A DNA stretch of 64,000 nucleotides. It comes from Caprella mutica (lineage: Eukaryota; Arthropoda; Malacostraca; Amphipoda; Caprellidae). The stretch covers positions 1 through 64,000 of the forward strand of contig CANNZV010000853.1 of NCBI GenBank assembly GCA_947561585.1, read 5' to 3'. Each line of letters opens with the position of its first letter. Positions within the stretch are counted from its first letter, which is position 1. Below, one piece after another: positions 33,685-46,604 of this stretch. The notes below the pieces were generated by a model. That model did no database searches and had not been told where the DNA came from. It saw only the letters and a program-made list of their open reading frames with translations. Made by a program: the position numbers and the translations under genes.

Positions 33685-34858
33685 ATAGTAACTATCTATT
33701 TCATAGTTTTAAAGTTCAGCTTTGGAAGATGGAAGTATGTCTATTACAGTAATATCTATTTTATATATACCAGGTGAGCCAAAAGTCACTTTATCAGGCA
33801 CAAACTATAAAAGATTAAACTTACTATTAAACTGCAAATGAAAGCAGAATATTTAAAGTTTTTTTTACCTAAAAACTATCTTCCTTCGTTAATTAGCACA
33901 GTAGTCTTCTGTAACACTACAAGATTCACACGCTGATTAACTTTTTCAGTGCGAGATGAAAAAAAGAGAACATATTGTTTGATATACTTGAAAACACGTC
34001 CTTTCCTAATTCAAAATATTTAAAATGAAACTCTTGTTGGATAAAGTAGAATAAATATTCATTCACGAATATAATTATAGTATATCACATTGTGATAAAA
34101 ACCAGATCGGTGTTATAGATAATTAAATTTTCGTTAGATGCGACGTTAATTTCCAAAATACATCGTACATAGGCCTAAGCTTCGTAATTATAGCAAAGAT
34201 ATTATATTACAATAAGACACACTACTCTCGACAATTTCATTTTTAAAAATTAGTTGTGGCGCCTCTGGTTTCAAAAGCGGGAAATATAATTGAAGAATTA
34301 TATGGACAATCGAAGTATGGTGTTTGCGTGACGTCATAACAGCAAAATAATATTTAAGACAAGTGAAAAAAGTTAATTTGGAAAAAGCTGTTTATTAATT
34401 AGTATAAAATAATAAATAAATATATATTTAATGAATTATTTAATCTGCTAAACCCCTAATTTTCTCTTCAAATTTGTTTTCTTGCTTACGTCCCGTCACA
34501 AATCACTCAATTGTCGCTACCTATCAATATTAATATTCGTACTATGGGTAAGTACTAAGGAGTAAGGCTTAATCGAGTGATTCATGACCGTGACGTCAAC
34601 AAGACAACATACATAAATTGAAAATTAAGGTTAAGCAGAGAGAATAACATGAATGGATTCATCACTGTTTTTTTAATGAAAATAAATATACAGTTTTCAT
34701 TATGTTTTCAAACAAAGAAAATGGAGTTGCATGTCGAGATTGGTGGGAATCAAGAGAACGAATGGATGGAATTGAGTAAATTATATCGAACCTACATCAA
34801 TTTACCTGCTTCGGATGCAAGTTGTATAACGGTTGCAACGGACGAAAGGCAGTGGATA
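33685..34858. other. AT-rich non-coding DNA
   Basis: At about 33764-33795 a TATACCAGGTGAGCCAAAAG motif resembles mariner-type termini. The 81-codon open frame 34649-34894 runs into MITE B2 and is not called. Confidence 0.5.
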
Positions 34859-35055
34859 AAGTTTTGTTCACACGCATCAATGTTCTATCCGTGACGTCTC
34901 CTCTCAGTACTTCAGTGTCCGTGGAAAAAATATAGCGTTACTTTAAATTCTGTCGTCACGTTCACTCCCGTCAGGCTCAGTACCGTATTTTGAGAATTGA
35001 GAACCTCTGAGAGAAGACGTCACGGATAGAAAACTGATGTGTGTGAACAGGTCTT
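34859..35055. mobile_element. MITE family B, copy B2
   Basis: Arms: TGTTCACACGCATCA at left and the inverse of TGTTCACACACATCA at right, followed by TCTATCCGTGACGTC and CTCTCAG. The interior shares TACTTCAGTGTCCGTG and CGTTACTTTAA with B1. ATA flanks each end. Confidence 0.82.
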
Positions 35056-36055
35056 ATAGTTTAAAATGACGTGCCAATGTATGGAACAAATTAATAAATG
35101 TATTCTTACGGTTACCTATTGAAGCGTTTATTATTTCCCTTATTCTTAACTATATCATTCTTTCAATTGGACTGTACCCATGTGACATTAAGTTGTCGGA
35201 CTTACAAAATAATGTAGTGGTTCAAGTGTGGAACCTAATTATAATCCACATTGGTCAATATGATTCAATTGATGGACTTTACAGGCCTGTTCTGACGTCG
35301 ATTTATTTGTATCATATCATATCATAATAATATTATATCATAATAAATATAGGCAGCTGCACAATATTTTCTGACAGCATGTTAAAGAACAAGGCAATGC
35401 ATGTAACTCTGCCGCTAGCTACTGTGGTAATGATGTAAGCCTGTGAAATTGAAACGTACATGTTTCACAAATTAATGGCATCAAAAAATTTTTAGTTCAA
35501 TTCAAACAGCACGTGGTGAATGTATACTATTTTAAGAGTATACTGAGTATACTGTATGTATACTCAGTGAGATTTCACAGTTTCCTCAAAATTTATCATA
35601 TGTAATTTCCTTGTATGGAGCTAGAGTAAAATTATTCATACTATATATGTTGAAATTATTTTCATTATTCCAATCTACCTTACTATTAAATTGGTGAGAA
35701 ACTGTATTGCAATTCATACCTGCATCACTCTTTAATTTGACTCCAATCATTTCTTCTATTGTACCAAAATGACTGTCACACTCTTCAAAATTAGGAATGT
35801 CTCACTTATCTAGAATTTCATGAGTATTTATTTTGATACACTCTGAACTGTATAATATTCAAACAGGACAAACTTGGAAAAATCAAACAGAATTCGAGGA
35901 AAACATAACCCAAGTAATTTCTAATATTCAAATTGGTTTAAGTTTCATCAAACTATATCTTTTAGTTGCATTTCCCTATTTTCATCTTTTTCCATGTCTG
36001 AAATATTTTAATCTAATTTTAGTTTCCATATTTTTGGTATCACTCTTATCATGTT
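35056..36055. other. AT-rich non-coding DNA
   Basis: Includes an ATCATATCATA microsatellite near 35310-35345 and TATACTGAGTATACTG near 35540. No gene seen. Confidence 0.55.
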
Positions 36056-38613
36056 ATGTATTACCCCTCTATATCCGTTAATAACCTTCTATGCGGAGTT
36101 AAGTCTCTGCTCGGTATTACCATGTGTTCGGTATTACCCTCTATATCCGTTAATAACCTTCTATGCGGAGTTAAGTCTCTGCTCGGTATTACCATGTGTT
36201 CGGTATTACCATGTGTTCGGTATTACCATGTGTTCGGTATTACCATGTGTTCGGTATTACTCTTTGTTCAGTATTACCCTCTGTTTGGTATTACCCTCTG
36301 TTGGGTACATTACCATGTGTTCGGTATTACCATGTGTTCGGTATTACTCTTTGTTCAGTATTACCCTCTGTTTGGTATTACCCTCTGTTGGGTACATTAC
36401 CATCTGTTCGGTATTACCCTCTGTTCGGTATTACCATCTGTTCGGTATTACCATCTGTTCGGTATTGCCATCTGTTCGGTATTGCCATCTGTTCGGTATT
36501 ACCCTCTGTTCGGTATTACCATCTGTTCGGTATTATCCTCTGTTCGGTATTACCCTCTGTTCGGTATTACCCTCTGTTCGGTATTACCATCTGTTCGGTA
36601 TTACCATCTGTTCGGTATTACCATCTGTTCGGTATTACCCTCTGTTCGGTATTACCATCTGTTCGGTATTACCCTCTGTTCGGTATTACCATCTGTTCGG
36701 TATTACCATCTGTTCGGTATTGCCATCTGTTCGGTATTGCCATCTGTTCGGTATTACCCTCTGTTCGGTATTACCATCTGTTCGGTATTACCCTCTGTTC
36801 GGTATTACCCTCTGTTCGGTATTACCCTCTATTAGGTATTACCATCTGTTCGGTATTGCCATCTGTTTGGTATTACCCTCTGTTCGGTATTACCATCTGT
36901 TCGGTATTGCCATCTGTTCGGTATTACCATCTGTTCGGTATTACCATCTGTTCGGTATTACCATCTGTTCGGTATTACCATCTGTTCGGTATTACCATCT
37001 GTTCGGTATTGCCATCTGTTCGGTATTACCCTCTGTTCGGTATTACCATCTGTTCGGTATTACCATCTGTTCGGTATTGTCATCTGTTCGGTATTGCCAT
37101 CTGTTCGGTATTACCCTCTGTTCGGTATTACCATCTGTTCGGTATTACCCTCTGTTCGGTATTACCCTCTGTTCGGTATTACCATCTGTTCGGTATTACC
37201 ATCTGTTCGGTATTACCATCTGTTCGGTATTACCATCTGTTCGGTATTACCCTCTGTTCGGTATTACCATCTGTTCGGTATTACCCTCTGTTCGGTATTG
37301 CCATCTGTTCGGTATTACCCTCTGTTCGGTATTGCCATCTGTTCGGTATTACCATGTATTACCATCTGTTCGGTATTACCATCTGTTCGGTATTGCCATC
37401 TGTTCGGTATTGCCATCTGTTCGGTATTACCCTCTGTTTGGTATTGCCATCTGTTCGGTATTACCCTCTGTTCGGTATTATCATCTGTTCGGTATTACCA
37501 TCTGTTCGGTATTGCCATCTGTTCGGTATTACCATCTGTTCGGTATTACCATCTGTTCGGTATTGCCATCTGTTCGGTATTACCATCTGTTCGGTATTGC
37601 CATCTGTTCGGTATTGCCATCTGTTCGGTTTTACCCTCTGTTCGGTATTGCCATCTGTTCGGTATTACCCTCTGTTCGGTATTACCATCTGTTCGGTATT
37701 ACCATCTGTTTGGTATTGCCATCTGTTCGGTATTGCCATCTGTTCGGTATTACCCTCTGTTCGGTATTACCATCTGTTCGGTATTGCCATCTGTTCGGTA
37801 TTACCATCTGTTCGATATTACCATCTGTTCGGCATTACCATCTGTTCGGTATTACCATCTGTTCGGTATTGCCATCTGTTCGGTATTACCCTCTGTTCGG
37901 TATTACCATCTGTTCGGTATTGCCATCTGTTCGGTATTACCCTCTGTTCGGTATTACCATCTGTTCGGTATTGCCATCTGTTCGGTATTACCATCTGTTC
38001 GGTATTGCCATCTGTTCGGTATTGCCATCTGTTCGGTATTACCATCTGTTCGGTATTGCCATCTGTTCGGTAATACCCTCTGTTCGGTATTGCCATCTGT
38101 TCGGTATTACCATCTGTTCGGTATTACCATCTGTTCGGTATTACCATCTGTTCGATATTGCCATCTGTTCGGTATTACCCTCTGTTCGGTATTACCATCT
38201 GTTCGGTATTACCATCTGTTCGGTATTGCCATCTGTTCGGTATTACCCTCTGTTCGGTATTACCATCTGTTCGGTATTGCCATCTGTTCGGTATTACCAT
38301 CTGTTCGGTATTGCCATCTGTTCGGTATTACTCTCTGTTCGGTATTACCATCTGTTCGGTATTACCATCTGTTCGGTATTGCCATCTGTTCGGTATTACC
38401 CTCTGTTCGGTATTACCCTCTGTTCGGTATTGCCATCTGTTCGGTATTACCCTCTGTTCGGTATTGCCATCTGTTCGGTATTACCATCTGTTCGGTATTA
38501 CCATCTGTTCGGTATTACCATCTGTTCGGTATTACCATCTGTTCGGTATTACCCTCTGTTCGGTATTACCCTCTGTTCGGTATTACCATCTGTTCGGTAT
38601 TACCATCTGTTCA
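36056..38613. repeat. 17-bp minisatellite array (about 145 copies)
   Basis: Tandem CTGTTCGGTATTACCAT with TACCCTC and TGCCATC variants. The left edge (36050-36190) has a roughly 75-bp direct duplication containing CTCTATATCCGTTAATAACC. Because 17 is not a multiple of three, each frame reads through all three phases and repeats every 51 bases (17 residues, e.g. CSVLPSVRYYHLFGITI); the unit has no plus-strand stop in any phase, so all three frames are open, the longest 867 codons. This is a repeat artefact. Confidence 0.96.
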
Positions 38614-40188
38614 ATAATAATCTTCTTCGCTATATCGCAATGATATTCCATTAAGTTTTATCAATATCATCCTAAAAGACTAAACTCGCTCCAATAACTT
38701 ATTAAGATGCATCTTTGTAATTAGCGATAAAAAACAACGTTGATGTAATTACGATGGCATCCTAACTCAATTAATTCATGGTAAATATGAAGGTAAAATA
38801 ACCAAAGGATATTTCCCCAGCATTAGATTGATTAAATATAATTAAGTTACAGAGGGAGCTTTTACTTAATTTAATGCAGATAAAAGTTAATCAGGTCATG
38901 TAAAGGACTGTGCATTTAATACAGAAAGAAAATTAATGGAATATGTTATAGTAATATTATGTGAAATATTTTACAATAGGAAAATTAATTCACGGATAGA
39001 ATTATTTCTAATTCGCTGCATTTATATTTCTATTTTGTCGCAATTACATTGGCCTGTTATTCTGTCAGCGTCTGTTCTTAACTAGGTTAGTCTGCATGTT
39101 CCAATTTACTTCCAAGAAAATATCTAAATATTTATTCAGATGTAAGTATAATATATATCATAATCATATGTATTATATATTCGGGTACGAAAATGATGGA
39201 AAGATATCTCATAATTGCTGGGATATTTTCTATTTCGGTTAATTACTTAGACTCTATCTAATTAATAATGCTTTAAGAGATTACATTATAACATTCCGAA
39301 AGATTTACACTTTAATCTCTAATATATCAACGTGTGCAATATTATTCATTACTATGATAAATGCTACTTCTGCTCATATTTTCATAATATCAAAATATAG
39401 TCTCTTCTACATCAATTTCTTCTTATTCCTATTTTATATACATTCAAATTCAATGGAGAAAAATTTCAATCCTCAAGCTACATATATTTATTGATATCAA
39501 TCCTTTTTTTACAGTCTAATATATTTCTTAAAAAGTGAAAAATTATTATGATATCACCATATAAATCTTTAAATAGAAATAAACTGAAGTGATCTTTAAC
39601 ACTTTCAAGAGACTAGAAATAGAATAATAACGAAATTGAAATTTTTTGGAACAAAATATAAATATTGAAGAGCAAAATAATTTAAACGATAAATTTAGAA
39701 GTTCGGTTTTTCTAGAGGCACAGAAAAGCCTTCATAAATTAGAAGATTGATTTAGAAAATCTTCGGACGATTTAATTTATGAGATGAGTAGAGGGAGTAT
39801 CTGGCCTGGACATGAAGAGGCTTGAGTTATGGTCTGTCCACATTAGAGTCATGTCCAGGGGAATGGCCAGAAGGGCATTATTTGGAAATATTTATCATCC
39901 ACTCAGTTGAACGGAACAGCGTTAATTCAATTAGACACTTCTAGAAATTTTATCAAGAGGAACTTGGTAGAATAAAAATATATATCATACGAAATTTCAG
40001 GAAATATTTAGTTTCTTTCAGAATTAATTTAAGGCTGATAATACTCGGAAAGTGTTTGCCCACTTTTCGAGTACTGTCAGTGTTCGATTACTGCGAAGTT
40101 ACTCTAGTCGAGAAATTTATAGGATTTTCTATTTTATTCAAAGCTCCTTTATATTTCTAGCCTTCTAGTAGTGTAATTTATGGTTCGT
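38614..40188. other. AT-rich non-coding DNA
   Basis: A short inverted repeat, TCTGGCCTGGACATGA and TCATGTCCAGGGGAATGGCC, lies at about 39799-39871. Nothing else seen. Confidence 0.55.
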
Positions 40189-40811
40189 TATGCTTTTTAT
40201 GATTATCGGACGGCTTCGCAGTTTCGGACATGTAAGAAAAATATAGATAATAATTATGTCTTAATTGACATCAATCTGTGGCGTTTGGTGCCGGTGCAAT
40301 ATCTTAGAGACCACATTTGTAAAAATTAGGTCGTTAAATAATGAGACCTTTCTACTTGTGTAATGAGCATTTTAGAAAGCCAGCTAGAGAAGTTTAAGTG
40401 ATTAATATTCCAGGTGGTTAGGCCACCCTACTCTCCAGAATTCCCTGTGGGACCTAGAAGATTAGTTGTGTTATTGTTTAACGTTATTTTGTTAGAGTAT
40501 ATAATCCTGGGGATAGTATACCTACTGGTTCAGTATATGGGGCTAAATCTGTTGAGTTCAGATGTCTGTAGATAGATTTAAGACCAGATGGGCTTGGCTT
40601 GGCCCGTCTGGGGTCTCTGTCCTTCACCATCTTTGCCTTATAGCCTGTTATCCCTTCACTCTACCAACTGTCTACTATGTTCACAATGTTCTAAAACTCG
40701 AAATATAGTGAATATACCATTCCTCCCAATATCACAAATATATTGTAACTTGTGAAGAAAAATTCTTACATGTACGAAATGGAACCGTTCGATAACTTAG
40801 AACTTAGCCTA
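40189..40811. mobile_element. MITE family A, long copy A9 with possible transposase trace
   Basis: Ends TATGCTTTTTATGATTATCG and GATAACTTAGAACTTAGCCT-A, inner arms GGACATGTAAGAAAAAT and TTCTTACATGTACG. At about 620 bp it is four times the usual size. The interior at 40420-40440 encodes RPPYSPE, resembling the (P/H)PYSP(D/E) motif around the last catalytic acid of Tc1/mariner/IS630 transposases, but the surrounding frame is broken. Confidence 0.6.
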
Positions 40812-43800
40812 TAGGAAGTATAATATATCTAAGAGTCTTTCTTTTTGATGTATGATGAACAGTGAAGAGCCAATTAGAAGGATCTACCTGCCAAAGATAG
40901 GTGATAGGTTTACCTTTAATTTTTCACTGTGTCTTTGAAAGCTGCAAATGATAAGTGATTTACATTTAGCTCCAATGCAAAGTATAAAATAATGTACATA
41001 TCTAGATACAAAGTTAAGTAACGTTCATTGCATTTTCCTTGCATATTCTCTTGAATTGCTCAATAAAAATACAAACTTTATATAAACTGTTTACATTCAT
41101 TAAACAAACAAACGCATTTAAATTCAAAAGGAGAGACAACAATTTTTATTTTATTCATGAAAGCTATTATGACAGTACAAACACACTGACGGCGGCGTTT
41201 TCTTTTGTTGTTTGCTGGGCGTTCCTCCCTAGCTGGCAAATATCGCAAGCTGTTATAGCTCTTATAAATTCAATAGAAACATTCGCAGTCAATAGCTCCG
41301 CATATTGCAATTAATGTATTTGGAGGATGAAGTCCTTGGAGAGCTGCGCTCTAGTTGTAATATTGCGGCAAGTAAATTTAATTAAATTTCTCTTTCAATA
41401 TCAAATGGAAAATAAATTACGATAGAAAATTTATTCCGTTTGTATTGAATGCGAAAACGTGTCTATTTATTCGTTGCAAATTAATTTAGATGTAAATGAA
41501 TACTTAAATAATGTTTATAGGTAGTGAGTTAATTCTATTATCATTTTTTATTTACAGATAAACTGTGTCAAATAAATAAATCATAAACTACGGAATCTTT
41601 AACACGGAACTCAACCTTTTTTAACAAAACAATTTCAATCAACTAAGAAGATTATGAATTAAACAACTCACCAAATCTTAATTCAGTATCGATATATTCC
41701 CAATACGGGCAGCAGTTACTCTATTATCCATATCTATAATTCACACCAAGAGGCCGAATCCAATATCAATTTTGAAATGAATGAAACCATGGGAGCGGAA
41801 TGAACATGGCTGTTAGTCGAATAGTCCACTCCATTTATTATTGAGTCATTGTTACTAACAATGATCTATTAATTGGAAGTTATTGAATGTATATTCACTC
41901 AAAGGATTGCTTGTTCACAGGACAATAACGACGAACTATGGCTTCGTGTGATCAAATCAACACCATGTAGAACAATAGAACTATTAGGTTACATCATTTA
42001 GATCATTCTTAAATTTTTTATTTTTTTTAAAGTTTTATGTAGATTTGTAGAATGATGTGAAAAAAACTTTTGTTAGAAATAATTGAAAAGTCTCGAACTA
42101 TTTTTGTTGTCAAAAATAATCAATAATAAAATTATATTTTAACAAGATTCTTTTAAGTTTAATTCTTCTTATTCTTGTATAATATTCTGTTTCATTCAAT
42201 CATAAAATCGAGAATCTTCTTTTAAATTCTTGGGAGTTGTTCAAGTATTGATATGCTGAATTCTCTCTGCTTTTGAATAATTTATACATATCACTTCTTA
42301 GAAGAGGAAAGATATGAGAAAAAAGCTATTATGCAAATTCCATGGATATAAACAATTCAAATTGATTCATGTGTCTTTGAATTGAAAACCTCAGTATTGC
42401 AGACTGACTGAGAGTTCACAACGACAATATAATTGTTAAAATTTAAAAAAATTGGTCTAATTTTAACTTTCAGTATGGATGGACTTGTAATTTCCGTACA
42501 ATCTATATTTCTGCAGAGTAACTTTTATTAGAGATATATTCCTATAAGTCATCCATAACACAAAATATTCTCCTCACCACTGAATTACAGCATGCAGAGA
42601 TGAATAGGTTGACGATATCCAGATCCCCAATTCCTAATTGGATATCAGTGGGCGGTGGAGCCAGTCCCATTAATTCCTAATCCATTGTGCTGACTGTAAT
42701 TCTGGAATTGAGAAATCAGCGGGATTCTGTTTTGAGCCGTTCTTCAATTTGGAAATCGTCTAATTTCCATAAATCGTGGAACCCTGTTCGCTAGCCTGAA
42801 GAATTAGAATTAGAAGAAAGATAGGTATGGCGTCCGTTGTAAGGCTTTGACGTATATTACACCTTTAAACGATCAATGCTCTTATCAAACTAAATTAATT
42901 GAGATTTTACAGTATTTGTAACTTCCATTCAATTTTACGTCAAAATCATTAATATATAAAAGAATCTTTTCCTTTTTTTTAGATTAATTTCAGTAAGTTA
43001 TTCTAATATTTACTTAATAGCTACAATATTAATAATTCAATGATTAAATACCTTTCTCTAAAAGCTTAATAGTGTAGAATCGAAGCACCAGGTGAATTAT
43101 ACTAATGTAATAATACATCACTACAGAGAACTGTGTCGTAGTTTGATTATCAAAGGATTAGTGAGTCAATTTGCAGTCTCTGTACCGCCATTAGTCTATA
43201 TATTAATGCATTGCAATTAACAATGGATTAACATCTATGATTGCTTGGGAAGGTTCTTATTAAGAATTACAGAAAATTTTATAATAGTAGAAAATTCTTG
43301 GTTATGGACATTTTACTCTGGATAATAGAATATTCCAATTAATCACTTTTCAAGAACTGTTAGTTAAACTAGGTGTCCGAATGCTGGACATTACTCAATA
43401 TATACTTTGCAATATTTTGTAGAAATGTGTCCAAGTGTCCATAGTTGTATTTGTAGCAATGGCCATTTTTCAGAGCGTTTCCCTATTTGCTGGAGGTGCA
43501 AACAATAATTTGTCATCGTAAACCTCTTCAGTTGGTTTGATTTATGTGACTGTGTTCGGTAGAAGTGCACTGCTTGGCCATTGGCTGCCTAAAATATTCC
43601 GTATTTTACGATTGTAGTTAGAGTTGCATTTAGTCCTGATTTATATAAAAGAGCATATAGGAAATCAATAAATGCATATATAAATATAATATATAATCTA
43701 CCGAGAACGTATAGTTATTTATTCATTCAAAATGATTTATGATATATTTTTAATACTATTTTAATCTGATAATGGATTTACTGTAGCAGGAAGTGTATTT

Positions 43801-44380
43801 TCATTGAGTCAGTATTTGCATTAGAAAAATAACTGAATAAAACATTTTACCGATACTATTTCATGTAAATAAAAGCTTTATCGTGAACATGCAAAGAAAA
43901 TCTGTAAAATATGATCGAAAAGATATAAAGTATCAAAAGAAATTTAACAAAAAATAATAAATGTATCTAATTATTTTATAAAAACACACAAATGTATTTA
44001 TTTCAAATTCTTTTAACTATCTGTATTTAATTATTCATAATTTGTTTCGTGTTAAAACATGTAATTTGTTTTTCATTCTTAACATATGTACCTGCATAGT
44101 CACATTTGCCATTGAATGTATAATTATTAGTGATATTATTTTTGGTGGCAGTACTTCGAAACTCTATTCATTTCGGTCACGTACTTCCATTTCTTTTATT
44201 GGAGTGGAAGAACTTTTTATTTTTCCAAAGTAACACAGAGGGGGAAAGTTTTCCTGATTTTATCATATAGGAAGGGAGGTCCCGAGTTAACTTTGAACCG
44301 TTAAAAAGAACTCCAAGTGGTAATGAGGATACTTTGGCGAGTTTCTAAGTTTAATTAGTGCTAATGTTTCCTGTAGAGAA
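40812..44380. other. Long AT-rich non-coding stretch
   Basis: Open frames of 91 codons (41039-41314) and 63 codons (44042-44233) lack any recognisable domain. A less AT-rich block at 42600-42830 is not open. No array. Confidence 0.55.
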
Positions 44381-45780
44381 TTATAACTATTGTGGTGTTC
44401 CTTTGTTAGATAAATAGTTACTATAACTATTGTGGTGTTCCTTTGTTAAATAAATAGTTACTATAACTATTGTGGTGTTCCTTTGTTAAATAAATAGTTA
44501 TTATAACTATTGTGGTGTTCCTTTGTTAAATAAATAGTTACTATAACTATTGTGGTGTTCCTTTGTTAAATAAATAGTTACTATAACTATTGTGGTGTTT
44601 CTTTGTTAAATAAATAGTTACTATAACTATTGTGGTGTTACTTTGTTAGATAAATAGGTACTATAACTATTGTGGTGTTCCTTTGTTAAATAAATAGTTA
44701 TTATAACTATTGTGGTGTTCCTTTGTTAAATAAATAGTTACTATAACTATTGTGGTGTTCCTTTGTTAAATAAATAGTTACTATAACTGTTGTGGTGTTC
44801 CTTTGTTAGATAAATAGGTACTATAACTATTGTGGTGTTCCTTTGTTAAATAAATAGTTACTATAACTATTGTGGTGTTCCTTTGTTAAATAAATAGTTA
44901 CTATAACTGTTGTGGTGTTCCTTTGTTAGATAAATAGTTACTATAACTATTGTGGTGTTCCTTTGTTAAATAAATAGTTATTATAACAGTTGTGGTGTTC
45001 CTTTGTTAAATAAATAGTTACTATAACTATTGTGGTGTTCCTTTGTTAAATAAATAGTTACTATAACTATTGTGGTGTTCCTTTGTTAAATAAATAGTTA
45101 CTATAACTATTGTGGTGTTCCTTTGTTAAATAAATAGTTATTTTAACTGTTGTGGTGTTCCTTTGTTGAATAAATAGTTATTATAACTGTTGTGGTGTTC
45201 CTTTGTTGAATAAATAGTTATTATAACTGTTGTGGTGTTCCTTTGTTAAATAAATAGTTACTATAACTATTGTGGTGTTCCTTTGTCAAATGAATAGTTA
45301 CTATAACTATTGTGGTGTTCCTTTGTTAAATAAATAGTTACTATAACTGTTGTGGTGTTCCTTTGTTAGATAAATAGGTACTATAACTATTGTGGTGTTC
45401 CTTTGTTAAATAAATAGTTACTATAACTATTGTGGTGTTCCTTTGTTAAATAAATAGTTACTATAACTATTGTGGTGTTCCTTTGTTAAATAAATAGTTA
45501 TTTTAACTGTTGTGGTGTTCCTTTGTTGAATAAATAGTTATTATAACTGTTGTGGTGTTCCTTTGTTGAATAAATAGTTATTATAACTGTTGTGGTGTTC
45601 CTTTGTTAAATAAATAGTTATTATAACTATTGTGGTGTTCCTTTGTTGAATAAATAGTTATTATAACAGTTGTGGTGTTCCTTTGTTAAATAAATAGTTA
45701 CTATAACTATTGTGGTGTTCCTTTGTCAAATGAATAGTTACTATAACTATTGTGGTGTTCCTTTGTCAAATAAATAGTTG
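44381..45780. repeat. 40-bp minisatellite array (about 35 copies)
   Basis: Units contain ACTATTGTGGTGTTCCTTTG and AAATAAATAGTTA. Blocks 45121-45240 and 45481-45600 are identical, a 360-bp (nine-unit) duplication. Variants GTTAGATAAATAGGTA and GTCAAATGAATAG mark sub-blocks. Confidence 0.96.
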
Positions 45781-46495
45781 CTGATGATTCGACGGTAACT
45801 AATGCTTCAAAACAGACTAATATTTTAACAATAATGCTAATATATTCTAACAATAATTAATGTTAGAATATTGTAACCATAATACCAATAAGCTGTAACT
45901 AAAATTTTACTTTTGTAACAATATTTTGAATGTTGTAACAATATTTTGAATGTTGTAACAATATTGCACAGGCTAAATCAAACCGTAAAGCAATATTGTA
46001 TAATCATTAAACTTATTTTATAGATGGCAGAATCAAAGCTCATATCAGTAGGCGTTTATTTTAATAGTTATAACAGGTTTTTAATGAATTCTACAGGAAA
46101 AGGTAACTGTGCGTGAATATTGAAATTACATTAATATATAAAATATACGTGATATGTAACAATGTTATGTATTTCTATAGATAAATTATGAAATAGTTAA
46201 ATAATAATTTTCGATTTGATCATTAATTTCATTTCACTTTAAATTAAATCTTTCTTTTCAGAATCTGTTAAAATCTTTTGATGCCTCCATTTTAACTAAA
46301 GTTGTTGCTTCATTAGTAACGATTTAGAGAACCAAACGTCAGCTGGTAATTTCTCTGCAATTATTTCATTGAATGGTACCTAGTAATTATTACGAAAAAT
46401 ACATATAATATAGAAGAAATGAAAAGCAAAAGCAATTGGATTCTAAGTCCTAATATCAGAAATCTATTAGAGTAGGGAATGGAGAAATAAAAAGG
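45781..46495. other. AT-rich non-coding DNA with a small 18-bp repeat
   Basis: TGTAACAATATTTTGAAT is repeated about three times at 45916-45965. No gene. Confidence 0.6.
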
Positions 46496-46604
46496 AAATA
46501 AGTTACGAATTATCGGTCGGTTCCACGTCTTCGATCATATTAGAAAGCCAATATATTATTTAATTTTAATAATTATATGACCGAAGGTGACTCGTTACTT
46601 ACCC
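46496..46604. mobile_element. MITE family A, copy A10 (short)
   Basis: Left AAATAAGTTACGAATTATCG through CTTCGATCATATTAGAAA; right TATATGACCGAAGGTGAC and GTTACTTACCC. Confidence 0.8.

Noticed and set aside
34649..34894. Small protein-coding gene
   Set aside because: The frame runs into the terminal repeat of MITE B2 and shows no conserved feature.
36051..38654. 867-residue protein and its overlapping companions
   Set aside because: Pure translation of a 17-bp repeat lacking stops; no start context, domain or unique sequence.
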